A DNA stretch of 64,000 bases from Nocardia sp. NBC_01730 (GTDB lineage: Bacteria > Actinomycetota > Actinomycetes > Mycobacteriales > Mycobacteriaceae). The notes under the pieces are model-generated. The model saw only the letters and a program-made list of their open reading frames with translations, searched no databases and was not told the DNA's origin. A program made the translations under genes and the position numbers. Every line of letters starts with the position of its first letter. The stretch's first letter is position 1. Below are positions 42,669-51,579 of the stretch, piece after piece. Location of the stretch: contig NZ_CP109162.1 of NCBI RefSeq assembly GCF_035920445.1, forward strand, positions 4,030,001-4,094,000, given 5' to 3'.

Positions 42669-43913
42669 ATGAACCCTCGGCCCGCCAGCGTCTGGACCCG
42701 GCCCGTCGACGACTACCGCGACAGCATCGAACAGCTGCTGCGACCGCTGGCCGCGCGCGCGGTCGAGTCTGTCCCGGTGCAGGCGGCGTTGGGCAGGCAG
42801 CTGGCCGACGACGTCCGGTCGCCGATCGATCTTCCGGTGTTCCGCAACTCGGCGATGGACGGATACGCGGTGCGCGCCGAGTCGGTAGTAATCGCGCCGG
42901 TGACGCTGCCGCTCGCGGGCGTGGTCGCGGCGGGCGCTCCCGGCCGGACGCCGCTGCCGCCCGGCGCGGCCGTCAAGGTGATGACCGGTGCCCCGCTCCC
43001 GCCGGGCGCGGACTGCGTGATTCCGGTGGAGGACACGCACGCCGACGACGACACGGTGACCGTCGAACGCGGCCGCAGCGCAGGCGAATTCGTGCGCGAA
43101 CCGGGCACCGACGTGCGGGCCGGAGACCTGCTGGCCACTGCAAGGACCGCGCTGGCGCCGCGGCACATCGCGGCGCTGGCCGCGGTCGGCCTCCCGACGC
43201 TGGCGGTGTTCGCCGCGGTACGCGCAGCGGTCATCACCACCGGTGACGAACTGGTCGCCGCGGGAACCATCCTGCGCCCCGGGCAGATCTACAACTCCAA
43301 CGGCACCGCCCTGGCCGCGGCGCTCGCGGCGAACGGCGTCACCGTCGTCTCGGTCTCGCACAGCACCGACGATCCTGCGCGCTTTCGCGCGCTGCTGTCC
43401 GCCGCGACCAGCGCGGCCGATGTGGTGTTCACCTCCGGTGGGGTATCCAAGGGCGACTTCGAGGTGGTGAAGGAGGTGCTCGAGCCGCTGGGCGGGCAGT
43501 TCGGCTCGGTCGCGATGCAGCCGGGCGGACCCCAGGGGCTGACCGTCGTCGGCGGCGTGCCGGTGCTCAGTTTCCCGGGCAACCCGGTCAGCACGATGGT
43601 GTCGTTCGAGGTGTTCGCGCGCCCGATCCTGCGCCACCTCGCGGGCCTGCCCGAAGTCGCGACCTACGAGCTACCGCTGCGCACCGCCGTGCCTCGCTCG
43701 CCGGAGGGCAAGCGGCAGTTCCTGCGCGGCAAGCTGATCCGACCGTCCGGGGAACCACCCTGGCCACTCCGACATCCGATCGCGGTCGAGGTGGTGTCCG
43801 GGCCCGGCTCGCACCTGGTGGCGAGCATGGCGTGGGCCGAAGTGCTGGTCGATATACCTGCCGAGGTCTCCGCGTTGCCCGCGGGCGCGATTGTGCGAGT
43901 GTGGTCACTATGA
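42669..43913 (+). CDS. moeA: Molybdopterin molybdotransferase MoeA
   Basis: 414 aa. Inserts molybdate into adenylated molybdopterin. MoeA marks: FRNSAMDGYAVRA, KVMTGAPLPPGADCVIPVED, the GDEL.....RPGQIYNSN and VFTSGGVSKGDFE segments of the MoCF domain, and LSFPGNPVSTMVSF. ATG 42669; TAGGCT 8 nt upstream could be a -10 for a leaderless message. Its stop overlaps the start of moaCB (ATGA). Confidence 0.95.
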   Translation: MNPRPASVWTRPVDDYRDSIEQLLRPLAARAVESVPVQAALGRQLADDVRSPIDLPVFRNSAMDGYAVRAESVVIAPVTLPLAGVVAAGAPGRTPLPPGAAVKVMTGAPLPPGADCVIPVEDTHADDDTVTVERGRSAGEFVREPGTDVRAGDLLATARTALAPRHIAALAAVGLPTLAVFAAVRAAVITTGDELVAAGTILRPGQIYNSNGTALAAALAANGVTVVSVSHSTDDPARFRALLSAATSAADVVFTSGGVSKGDFEVVKEVLEPLGGQFGSVAMQPGGPQGLTVVGGVPVLSFPGNPVSTMVSFEVFARPILRHLAGLPEVATYELPLRTAVPRSPEGKRQFLRGKLIRPSGEPPWPLRHPIAVEVVSGPGSHLVASMAWAEVLVDIPAEVSALPAGAIVRVWSL

Positions 43914-44968
43914 GTGAGCTGTCCCATGTCGACCGGGAGGGTCGCGCCCGCATGGTCGATGTGAGCGCGAAGACCGACACCACCCGGATCGCCGTCGCGG
44001 CGGGCGAACTGCGGACCACCGCCGAGGTGGTCGCGCTGGTGCGGGCCGACGACCTGCCGAAGGCGGATGTGCTGTCCACCGCGCGCATCGCGGGCATCGC
44101 GGGCGCGAAGAAGACCTCGGAACTGATTCCGCTGTGCCACCAGCTGGCGCTGTCCTCGGTGCGGGTCGAGTTCGGTTTCACCGAGGCCGCGATAACGATC
44201 GAGGCCACCGCGAAGACCAAGGGCCCCACGGGCGTCGAGATGGAGGCGCTGACCGCCGTCGCGGTCGCCGGGCTCACCCTGCACGACATGGTGAAGGCGG
44301 TCGACCCGGCGGCGACGCTCGACGCGGTACGGTTGCTCACCAAAGAGGGCGGCAAGCACGGACATTGGGAGCGTCCCGCCGCCGAGGCGCCGAGCAAGAC
44401 AACACATCAGCTGCTCGATGACGAAAAGTCCTCGGCTGGTGCGCTTTCCGACACGGATCAGCAGATCGATCGGGAACTGGACGAGGAATCCCGCTCGGCG
44501 GTGATCCTCGTCGCCTCCACGGGCGTCGCGGCGGGCATCCGCGTCGACACCACCGGCCCTGTCCTCGTGGAATGGCTTGCCGGCCTGGGCTTCTCGGTGC
44601 GCGGGCCGCTGGTTTATGCCGATGCCGAGATCGAGCTCGGCTTGGCCGACGCGCTGCGCTTCGCGCCCGCGCTGGTGATCACCACCGGGGGAACCGGCGC
44701 CTCCCCCACCGACGCCACCCCGGAAGCCACCCTCGCGGTACTCGACCGCGAACTGCCCGGCGTGGCAGAGGCGATCCGGCAGCGCGGCACCGCCGAGTTC
44801 CCGCTCGCCGCGCTGAGCCGGGGCGTGGCCGGGCTCGCGGGCCGCTCGGTCATCGTGAACCTGCCCGGATCGCCCGGCGGCGTCGAAGACGGCATCGCGG
44901 TGCTGGAACCGCTGCTGATTCATCTACTCGCACAAGTGGCCGGAGGCGGCACTCATGACAACAGCTGA
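43910..44968 (+). CDS. moaCB: Bifunctional MoaC-MoaB/MogA fusion protein
   Basis: 352 aa. Residues 1-160 are MoaC (cyclic pyranopterin monophosphate synthase): HVDREGRARMVDVSAKTDT, KKTSELIPLCHQLALS, GVEMEALTAV and KAVDPAATLDAVRLL. After an acidic linker (about 160-195), residues 195-345 are a MoaB/MogA molybdopterin-binding domain with ITTGGTGASPTDATPEATLA and VNLPGSPGGVEDGI. One chain thus covers an early and a late Moco step. Coupled to moeA (ATGA) and overlapping moaE by 14 bp. Confidence 0.95.
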   Translation: MSELSHVDREGRARMVDVSAKTDTTRIAVAAGELRTTAEVVALVRADDLPKADVLSTARIAGIAGAKKTSELIPLCHQLALSSVRVEFGFTEAAITIEATAKTKGPTGVEMEALTAVAVAGLTLHDMVKAVDPAATLDAVRLLTKEGGKHGHWERPAAEAPSKTTHQLLDDEKSSAGALSDTDQQIDRELDEESRSAVILVASTGVAAGIRVDTTGPVLVEWLAGLGFSVRGPLVYADAEIELGLADALRFAPALVITTGGTGASPTDATPEATLAVLDRELPGVAEAIRQRGTAEFPLAALSRGVAGLAGRSVIVNLPGSPGGVEDGIAVLEPLLIHLLAQVAGGGTHDNS

Positions 44969-45386
44969 GGCGACCGTCCGGCTCGCCCGGATCAGCGACC
45001 GGCCGCTCGACCCCGCCGAGGTCGATGCGGCGGTGACCGGACCGCACTACGGCGCGGTCGTGCTGTTCACCGGCAAGGTCCGCGACCACGATGGCGGACA
45101 GGCGGTTTCGGCCCTGGAATACTCCGCGCACCCGCAGGCGGAGCGGTTCCTGCGCACAGTGTGCGCGGAACTGGCCGCCTCTCGCGGCCTGCCCGTCGCG
45201 GCGGTGCACCGCGTCGGCGAGCTGGCCATCGGCGATCTCGCGATCGTCGTCGCGGTCGCGGCCGCACACCGCGCCGAGGCCTTCGCTGCGTGCGCGGAAT
45301 TGGTGGATCGGATCAAACACGAGGTGCCGATCTGGAAGCGCCAACTGTTCGCCGACGGCTTGTCGGAATGGGTGAACGCCTGCTAG
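44955..45386 (+). CDS. moaE: Molybdopterin synthase large subunit MoaE
   Basis: 143 aa; ATG 44955. Catalytic subunit that transfers sulfur from MoaD to the pterin. Conserved FTGKVRDHDGG, LEYSAHPQAER, VHRVGELAIGDLAIVV, and the Lys-containing KHEVPIWKRQLFADG. Its TAG stop shares bases with the stop of the convergent CobW gene (CTAG). Confidence 0.96.
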   Translation: MTTAEATVRLARISDRPLDPAEVDAAVTGPHYGAVVLFTGKVRDHDGGQAVSALEYSAHPQAERFLRTVCAELAASRGLPVAAVHRVGELAIGDLAIVVAVAAAHRAEAFAACAELVDRIKHEVPIWKRQLFADGLSEWVNAC

Positions 45387-46420
45387 TGCGGCGCGTAGCG
45401 CCAGACGCCGAGCATGGCCTGCGGATCGAGCGGATCGGCGGCGGCATGCACGGTGTCGCGCAGGCGTGCCAGGGCGGTGTCGGTGTGCAGGCCCGCTCCG
45501 ATGAGCACCAGCTGCGTACCGCGCGATTCGCCGCGCGACCAGTTGCCCGGCTCGAAGACGATGTGGCGGCCGACCATGTGCAGGACGAACTTCCTGCGTT
45601 CGTCCGCGACGCCGAACGCCGCGAAGCCCTTTGCCCGGAACAGCCCCGGCGGCGGGTCCTCCAGAAAACCGATCAGCCTGCGCGGGTCCAGCTCTCGCGT
45701 GCTGGTGAACGAGACGCTGGTGTATTCGTCGTGCAGATGGTGGTGGTCGTCGTGGTCCGCGTCGTGATTGTGCTCGGCGAGCAGTTCGTCGAAGCTCAAT
45801 TGCTCGGCCACCCGCGGCGCCTCGCGCAGCGGTTCGTCGAACAGCAGTCCTGGATCGATCCGGCCGCGCGTGGTCGCGTACACCGGCACCGGGCCGACGA
45901 GCTCCGCGATGCGGTTCCGCAGCCGGGCCAGCTGCTCGTCCGGTACCCGGTCGGCCTTGTTCACCACCACCAGATCGGCCAGCCGCAGATGTGTGATCAG
46001 CTCGGGATGACGTGCGCTACTGTGCGGAAACTGCTCGGCGTCCACCACTTCGACCAATCCGCCATAGCGGATCCGCGGGTTGTCGCTGCCGACCACCATC
46101 CGGATAAGGCTGCGCGGCTCGGCGAGGCCGCTGGCTTCCACCACGATCACGTCGATCTTGGCGCGTGGCTGCGCGAGCCGGGTGAACAGCTCGTCCAGTT
46201 CGGTGACGTCGACCGCGCAGCATACGCAGCCGTTGCCGAGCGAGACCATGGCGTCTACCTGCCCGGCGACCAGCATCGAGTCGATGTTGATCGCCCCGAA
46301 GTCGTTGACCACCACCCCGATCCGGGTTCCCCGGTTGTCGCGCAGCAAGTGGTTGAGCAAGGTTGTCTTCCCGGAGCCGAGAAACCCCGCGACGAGCACA
46401 ACAGGAATCCGGTCAGCCAC
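45383..46420 (-). CDS. CobW/COG0523-family metal-chaperone GTPase
   Basis: 345 aa. P-loop GFLGSGKTTLLNHLL, metal site CVCC in GNGCVCCAVDVTEL, VEASGLAEP (switch/G3 region), NKAD (G4), and a His/Asp-rich loop EHNHDADHDDHHHLHDEY (~225). C-terminal CobW_C domain with FLEDPPPGLFRAKGF. Such proteins deliver Zn or other metals using GTP. GTG 46420 was taken because TAGGGT ends 7 nt upstream, fitting a leaderless start; GTG 46429 is possible. Convergent with moaE, with overlapping stops. Confidence 0.9.
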   Translation of the reverse strand: MADRIPVVLVAGFLGSGKTTLLNHLLRDNRGTRIGVVVNDFGAINIDSMLVAGQVDAMVSLGNGCVCCAVDVTELDELFTRLAQPRAKIDVIVVEASGLAEPRSLIRMVVGSDNPRIRYGGLVEVVDAEQFPHSSARHPELITHLRLADLVVVNKADRVPDEQLARLRNRIAELVGPVPVYATTRGRIDPGLLFDEPLREAPRVAEQLSFDELLAEHNHDADHDDHHHLHDEYTSVSFTSTRELDPRRLIGFLEDPPPGLFRAKGFAAFGVADERRKFVLHMVGRHIVFEPGNWSRGESRGTQLVLIGAGLHTDTALARLRDTVHAAADPLDPQAMLGVWRYAPH

Positions 46421-46457
46421 TCCGCTCACCCTACTGCGCGGGTCCCACCCGCAATAC

Positions 46458-46493
46458 CGGACGCCACCCTCCACGTGGCGAGGATGGCGTCCG
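46458..46493 (-). terminator. Hairpin terminator after the amidase gene
   Basis: CGGACGCCA / TGGCGTCCG 9-bp stem with an inner CCTC/GAGG pair, 19 nt beyond the amidase stop and upstream of the CobW start. Confidence 0.65.
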
Positions 46494-46511
46494 ATGGGTT
46501 CGGTGTGCGGA

Positions 46512-47786
46512 CTATTTCGAGGGGCCGTTCAGCATGCCCAACAGGGTGTCGGCCAGATTGACCAGCTCCGGGGTGATGGCGGTGGCGTCGATGCCGAGCG
46601 ACCTCGCCAGCGGCATCAGCAGCTCCACGACCTTCCCGCCGACGCTCCCTTGAGGGCCGGTCCACTGCGGCGCACCAGGAACGGCCTGAGACTGCGGCGC
46701 ACCAGGAACGGCCTGAGACTGCGGCGCACCAGGAACGATCTGCCCAGGCAGCGGGATGATTCGCGCTTGCGGTTCACCCGGAACCGCCTGACTCGGCGGC
46801 ACATCCGGGACGATCCGAGCCTGCGGCTCACTCGGAACCGCCTGACCGGGTAGCGCGCCCGGGACACCTTGCGGTGCGCGCGCAGCCGTCTGATCCTGCG
46901 GCGCGCTCAGCACCACCGCGGGCCGATCCGACGGAACACCCGACCCCGCAGCACCCGGAATTACCGCGGGCCGATCCGACGACGAGCCCGTCTGCGGAGC
47001 ACCGAGCACATAACCGACCAAGCCGGTAGTGATCGCGATGGCGTGCTTCAGCTGCCCTTCCTGGCTCTCCAGTAGGGCGGCGTCCTCAGGGTTCGCGCCG
47101 TTGCCCATCTCGACGAAAACGGCGGGAACGGCGGTCAGCGCGGGTCCGGCGATGTCCTTGCGGGTCTGTAGCCCATCCGCCACACCGGCATAGTTCGCCG
47201 AGGGGAACCCGGCGTGCAGGTAGGCGTCGCGGACCGACTTCGATGCGGCATATCCTGCTCCGGCTTGGATCTGATTCACCGTCCCGTCCGGTATCGGCAG
47301 CCTTGGAATGATCAGGTGAAAGCCGCGATACTCCGCGGGGGCGCTGTCGGCGTGAATACTCACGGCGACGGCGGCGCCGGACTCGTTCGCGGCACGCGCT
47401 CGCTCATCGATGCAGCCACCCCAACCCGTGTCGTCCTGGCGGCTCAGCACCACGCGCGCACCGAGACTCTCCAACGACGCCTTGACCAACTGCGCGACGT
47501 TCCAGTTGATGGTGTGCTCGGGAATTCCGTTCACCGTGGTCATACCGGTGGTCTGGCAGTCCTTGGTGCCGCCGCGACCATCGCTGACCTGTCTTGCCAG
47601 GTCCTCCGAGTGCTTCGGTCCTTGGTGGCCGGGATCGAGAAACACGGTCTTGCCTGCGAGTTTGTTCGTTATATCCGGCGCTGCCGGTGCGGCTTGCGCA
47701 GTTGTCGGGAGCAGTCCGAAGAGCGTCATTGTCACCGCGGCCGTGACGGCGGTACAGCTACCGGCCTTGATGATGCTTGGCTTCAT
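46512..47786 (-). CDS. Secreted N-acetylmuramoyl-L-alanine amidase (Amidase_3)
   Basis: 424 aa; ATG 47786. Signal peptide (about 1-32, LLPTTAQAAPAAP). The catalytic domain (~40-265) has Zn ligands His in FLDPGHQG, Glu in IPEHTINW and His in SIHADSAP, plus the catalytic Glu in VFVEMGN; cleaves the peptide stem from peptidoglycan. The C-terminal half (~270-380) is a low-complexity Pro/Gly/Gln stalk with three 9-residue repeats PGAPQSQAV encoded by 27-bp tandem DNA repeats (about 46665-46740). A short helical tail (ELLMPLARSLGIDATAITPE) follows. Comparable to Rv3717 plus an added stalk. Confidence 0.92.
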   Translation of the reverse strand: MKPSIIKAGSCTAVTAAVTMTLFGLLPTTAQAAPAAPDITNKLAGKTVFLDPGHQGPKHSEDLARQVSDGRGGTKDCQTTGMTTVNGIPEHTINWNVAQLVKASLESLGARVVLSRQDDTGWGGCIDERARAANESGAAVAVSIHADSAPAEYRGFHLIIPRLPIPDGTVNQIQAGAGYAASKSVRDAYLHAGFPSANYAGVADGLQTRKDIAGPALTAVPAVFVEMGNGANPEDAALLESQEGQLKHAIAITTGLVGYVLGAPQTGSSSDRPAVIPGAAGSGVPSDRPAVVLSAPQDQTAARAPQGVPGALPGQAVPSEPQARIVPDVPPSQAVPGEPQARIIPLPGQIVPGAPQSQAVPGAPQSQAVPGAPQWTGPQGSVGGKVVELLMPLARSLGIDATAITPELVNLADTLLGMLNGPSK

Positions 47787-47934
47787 GTGCGGTCGGTGCC
47801 CCGGGATGGGGCACCCCTCCCTTCCCACTAGTAACACCAAACCCAGTAGTCACTCTTGCAACGCGGGTATCAGCAAGCAAGGTCCGTTATCGAACCGTTA
47901 CTCTGCGGGATGGCATGTTCGGGCTGCTCAGACG

Positions 47935-48507
47935 CTATGCGGCAGACTGGCGCAGCGACCGAAGGCCGTAGTGCACGCGCGTCTTCACCGTGCCCACTGG
48001 CACGCCGAAGTCGTCGGCGACCTCCTGATAGGCCCGGTCCCGCAGGATCACCTCGGTCACCGCCTCCCGCTGGGCGGTGGGCAGCAGGGCCAGCAGTTGC
48101 GCCACCAGAAGGCCGTCGACCAGCCCGTCGGTGAAATCCGGGTGCGCGTACCGGGAATTGGCCTGTTCGTCGACCTCGTCCCAGTCGGCATCCCTGGGTC
48201 GTGCGGCCCGCGCGCGAGCCATGTCGATGACGACGTTGCGCTGAATGGCCAGCAGCCAGGTCCGGACCGCGCCCTTGGCCTCGTCGAACCTCCCACAGGA
48301 ACGCCACGCGCGCAGCAGTGTTTCCTGTACCGCATGTTCGGCGAGCCCCGGATCGTCCAACGATCGCACGGCCCGCCAGTGCAGCAGCGCGCGCTCGCTG
48401 GTCAGCACGGTAGCGAGCCCGTCGTCGGTGCACAGTCGCGCACAACGCAGGCCACACGGGGCAGAACGCGTCCGCCGGGGGCGGGAGGCAGGCCAAGCAC
48501 ATCTCAT
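47935..48507 (-). CDS. ECF-type RNA polymerase sigma factor
   Basis: Up to 190 aa. Sigma region 2: AEHAVQETLLRAWRSCGRFD and RTWLLAIQRNVVIDMARAR. Region 4: LLALLPTAQREAVTEVILRD then YQEVADDFGVPVGTVKTRVHYGLRSLR. It resembles the SigL/SigK group. The start is uncertain: ATG 48507 gives a Cys/Arg-rich extension without homology, while GTG 48408 would begin right at region 2. No anti-sigma gene is adjacent. Divergent from a secreted protein gene that may be a target. Confidence 0.88.
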   Translation of the reverse strand: MRCAWPASRPRRTRSAPCGLRCARLCTDDGLATVLTSERALLHWRAVRSLDDPGLAEHAVQETLLRAWRSCGRFDEAKGAVRTWLLAIQRNVVIDMARARAARPRDADWDEVDEQANSRYAHPDFTDGLVDGLLVAQLLALLPTAQREAVTEVILRDRAYQEVADDFGVPVGTVKTRVHYGLRSLRQSAA

Positions 48508-48692
48508 GCCAGGGATATCGCGGCGATTCGACCGGATGACAACACCGCCCGCGATTCAGTACTGCCGCCGACCGGAATTCCGGTTTCGATCACATCCATC
48601 GGGCAGATCTGGTAGACCTTGCCGCGGAGATTCGGGGATCTCCCTCGTCAGCCGCGAAGCGGCAGTAGAACACAGTCGAGGAGAACATCGTC

Positions 48693-49064
48693 ATGCGTGC
48701 AAGCATGCTCCTGACCGCGGGGGCCATGGCCGCCGCGGCGACCATGCTCGGAGCCGGAACCGCGGCGGCCGAACCCGCGAATACCATGCCGCACAACGGC
48801 CTCTACTTGGTCGGGGTCGACATTTTCCCCGGTACCTGGGAGGCACCTGGCACGGCCGATCCGGCTTACGGCTGCGACTGGCGCAGGCTGTGGAAGGTCG
48901 AGGGCGACAACACCGACATGAAGAACATCATCGCGAACAACTTCACCCGCCTCAGCCCGGTGCGGGTGGAGATCAAGCCGACCGATGTCGCGTTCAAGAC
49001 CGAGAACTGCGGTCCGTGGCGGCTACTGCCCCCGCCGCCGAGCACCGGATCCTTCGGCGGCTGA
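48693..49064 (+). CDS. Small secreted protein, GLYLVGVDIFPGTW family
   Basis: 123 aa; ATG 48693 with GAGGAG. Cleavable signal peptide (about 1-26, ending GTAAAEPA). The mature part has NGLYLVGVDIFPGTWEAPGT, a Cys-Trp pair, and ENCGPW near the end, so one disulfide is likely. Similar short exported proteins and lipoproteins are common in actinobacteria; function unknown. Shares a 185-bp divergent region with the sigma factor. Confidence 0.75.
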   Translation: MRASMLLTAGAMAAAATMLGAGTAAAEPANTMPHNGLYLVGVDIFPGTWEAPGTADPAYGCDWRRLWKVEGDNTDMKNIIANNFTRLSPVRVEIKPTDVAFKTENCGPWRLLPPPPSTGSFGG

Positions 49065-49199
49065 CCGCGCGGAATCGCCTCGTCCGCGTATCGACTTACG
49101 TTCGACAGACGCTGGGGTCGGCCGCATTCGATCTGATGCTGCCCCACCTGCCCGACGCGGTGGTGGCGCGGATGAGTTCAACGGCCCGCCCTCGGCGGC

Positions 49200-50057
49200 T
49201 CACTTCACCAAAGTGAACTGCATGACGTCGATGTGCCCGCTGCGGAAGTATGCCGCGCAGCCGGTCAGGTACTTCATGTAGCGCTCGTAGACTTCCTCGG
49301 ACGCGAGCGCGATCGCCTCGTCGCGGTGGTCGCGTAACGCGGCGGCCCAGCAGTCGAGCGTGCGCGCGTAGTGTGGCTGCAACTCCTGGATCTTCTCCGT
49401 GCCCAACCCGGCGCGCCCGGCGAGCCGGGTCACCTCCGCGGGCTGCGGCAGCTGTCCGCCCGGGAAGATCTCCCGCTTGATGAAGATGTGGAACAGGGCG
49501 TTGTCCCGGGTGACGGGAATATTCATGCGCCGTAGGTCGTTGAGCGTGTGGCCGATGATGGTATGCAGGAGCATCCGCCCGCCTTCCGGCAGCATTCGGT
49601 GGCAACACTCGAAGAACGCCTCATAGCGCTCGCGCCGGAAGTGTTCGAACGCGCCGATGCTGACGATCCGGTCGACGTCGCGGTAGTACTCTTCCCAACC
49701 CTGCAGCCGGACCTCGGCGCCGGGGATGTGCTCCCGGTCGATCGTGGCCTGCACATAGTCGTACTGGTTGCGGCTGAGCGTGAGCCCGATGACCTTGACT
49801 CCGTATATCGCTGCGGCACGCACCATCGTTGCGCCCCAACCGCATCCGATATCGAGCAGGGTCATGCCGGGCTGCAGATCGAGCTTGCCGAGCGCCAGAT
49901 CGATCTTGGCGCGCTGCGCCTGTTCGAGCGTCATGTCCTGGCGCTCGAAGTAGGCACAGCTGTAGGTCATCGAGGGGTCGAGGAACAGCGCGTAGAACTC
50001 GTCGGACAGGTCGTAGTGCGCTTGCACCTGCCGATAGAACGGCGGGAGGTCGGTCAT
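49200..50057 (-). CDS. Cyclopropane-fatty-acyl / mycolic acid methyltransferase
   Basis: 285 aa; ATG 50057 with AGGAGAAA. SAM-dependent class I methyltransferase of the CmaA/PcaA/MmaA family: YDLSDEFYALFLDPSMTYSC at the N-terminus, SAM motif LLDIGCGWG (68-76), GLTLSRNQYDYV, and GAFEHFRRERYEAFFEC. Modifies unsaturated acyl or meromycolic chains. Which lipid and which modification cannot be told from sequence. Confidence 0.92.
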   Translation of the reverse strand: MTDLPPFYRQVQAHYDLSDEFYALFLDPSMTYSCAYFERQDMTLEQAQRAKIDLALGKLDLQPGMTLLDIGCGWGATMVRAAAIYGVKVIGLTLSRNQYDYVQATIDREHIPGAEVRLQGWEEYYRDVDRIVSIGAFEHFRRERYEAFFECCHRMLPEGGRMLLHTIIGHTLNDLRRMNIPVTRDNALFHIFIKREIFPGGQLPQPAEVTRLAGRAGLGTEKIQELQPHYARTLDCWAAALRDHRDEAIALASEEVYERYMKYLTGCAAYFRSGHIDVMQFTLVK

Positions 50058-50369
50058 CACGTTTCTCCTGTTCACCGGGTGTCATCAGCTGATACGCGCG
50101 AGCGGGGAGTTTCGTTTACCGTCGGTGCCGAACGATACCGAAGCGTTGCCGAGACACGCTCGCTCACCTTGCGCGTCGACGGACACCCCGGTAGCCTCAG
50201 CAATGTCTAGCTCTTGTGGACGTAGGTGTTCCTCCCACAAGAATTCCGAGGCCCGTTCCGAACCGGACGCGTGCATCGTTCCGCGAATCCGGGGATCGTC
50301 GCCGCGGTTCCACTGCACGTCACGGCATTCGCCGCATCCATGAACCACTCCACCTGAAATGGAAATACC
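50058..50369. other. Divergent intergenic region with a long leader before the rho paralogue
   Basis: 312 bp between the methyltransferase and rho starts, without a convincing ORF. An unusually long untranslated leader would fit Rho autoregulation by attenuation, which is family knowledge. No specific structure was assigned. Confidence 0.4.
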
Positions 50370-51524
50370 ATGAGCCCCAATATGATTGAGAAGAAATCGC
50401 CCGATCGGCAGGACGCGGCACAGACCGTGACCGGCATCCTGGACATCACGGGCAACCGTGGCGCACTGCGCGTCGACGGCTACCTACCTGGTCCGCACGA
50501 CATCACCGTCCCGACCCGGCTCATCCGGGAGAACGCACTGCGTCGCGGCGACTTCGTCACCGGCACAGCGCAATCCGATTCCCGATCCGACAAGCCGGCC
50601 GCACTGCACACGGTGCGGACCGTCAACGGGCAGCGGCCGGAAAGACTGCGCGGCCGTCCGGAGTTCGCCGATCTGGTCCCGGTCTATCCCGACGAACGCC
50701 TCCGTCTCGAAACCGAACAGCACGCCATGACCACGCGCGTCACCGACCTGGTTATGCCCATCGGCAAGGGGCAGCGTGCGCTCGTCGTCGCCCCGCCCAA
50801 GGCGGGAAAAACCGCTGTGCTGCAAGCGATTGCGCACGGCATCGCGAAGAATCACCCGGAATGCGAGCTGCTGCTCGTGCTGGTCGGCGAGCGCCCCGAG
50901 GAGGTCACCGACCTGACCAGGGCGGTGCCCGCCGACGTCGCCGCCGCCACCTTCGACCAGCCGCCGCGCGAGCACATCGCCGTGGCCGAACTGGCCATCG
51001 AGCGCGCAAAGCGGCTCGTCGAGATGGGACGCGACGTCGTCGTCCTGCTCGACTCGCTGACCCGCCTCGCCCGCGCCTACAACGTGGCCGCCCCAGCATC
51101 GGGCCGCATTCTGTCCGGTGGCGTGGATGCCGCCGCGCTCGCCCCGCCCAAGCGCTTCCTCGGCGCCGCCCGCAATATCGAGCACGGCGGGTCGCTCACC
51201 ATCATCGCCACCGCCCTGGTGGAGACCGGCTCGCTGGGCGACACGGTGATCTTCGAAGAGTACAAGGGCACCGGCAACGCCGAACTCAAACTGGACCGCG
51301 CCGCAGCGAACAGGCGCGTCTTCCCCGCCGTCGACATCGCAAAGTCCAGCACCCGCAAAGATGAGCTGCTGCTCACCCCAGACGAACTGACCGCGACGCA
51401 TCAGCTGCGCGCGACCCTGGCTCCCCTGGACGGGCAGCAAGCACTCGACCTGCTGCTGGAGGGCCTTCGCAAGACCGAGACCAACGCGCAATTCCTGGCC
51501 CCGATGCGGTCCGCCCGCGGCTGA
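50370..51524 (+). CDS. Short transcription termination factor Rho paralogue
   Basis: 384 aa, far shorter than the >600-aa housekeeping Rho of actinobacteria because the long N-terminal extension is missing. RNA-binding CSD-like domain (18-115) followed by the RecA-type motor: Walker A APPKAGKT (141-148), Walker B VVVLLDSLTRLARAYN (223-238), Q-loop SGRILSGGVDAAALAPPKRF and R-loop YKGTGNAEL. Two changes stand out: the aromatic RNP1 (GFGFL/GYAFV in canonical Rho) is NRGAL (29-33), and the DERPEEV motif is GERPEEV (Gly173 for Asp). Probably an accessory Rho; a pseudogene is unlikely as the frame is intact. Confidence 0.92.
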   Translation: MSPNMIEKKSPDRQDAAQTVTGILDITGNRGALRVDGYLPGPHDITVPTRLIRENALRRGDFVTGTAQSDSRSDKPAALHTVRTVNGQRPERLRGRPEFADLVPVYPDERLRLETEQHAMTTRVTDLVMPIGKGQRALVVAPPKAGKTAVLQAIAHGIAKNHPECELLLVLVGERPEEVTDLTRAVPADVAAATFDQPPREHIAVAELAIERAKRLVEMGRDVVVLLDSLTRLARAYNVAAPASGRILSGGVDAAALAPPKRFLGAARNIEHGGSLTIIATALVETGSLGDTVIFEEYKGTGNAELKLDRAAANRRVFPAVDIAKSSTRKDELLLTPDELTATHQLRATLAPLDGQQALDLLLEGLRKTETNAQFLAPMRSARG

Positions 51525-51579
51525 GTGACGTCGACCACGACCGATGGTGCTGGCGTGAACCCGCCAGCTCGGGCACCGC

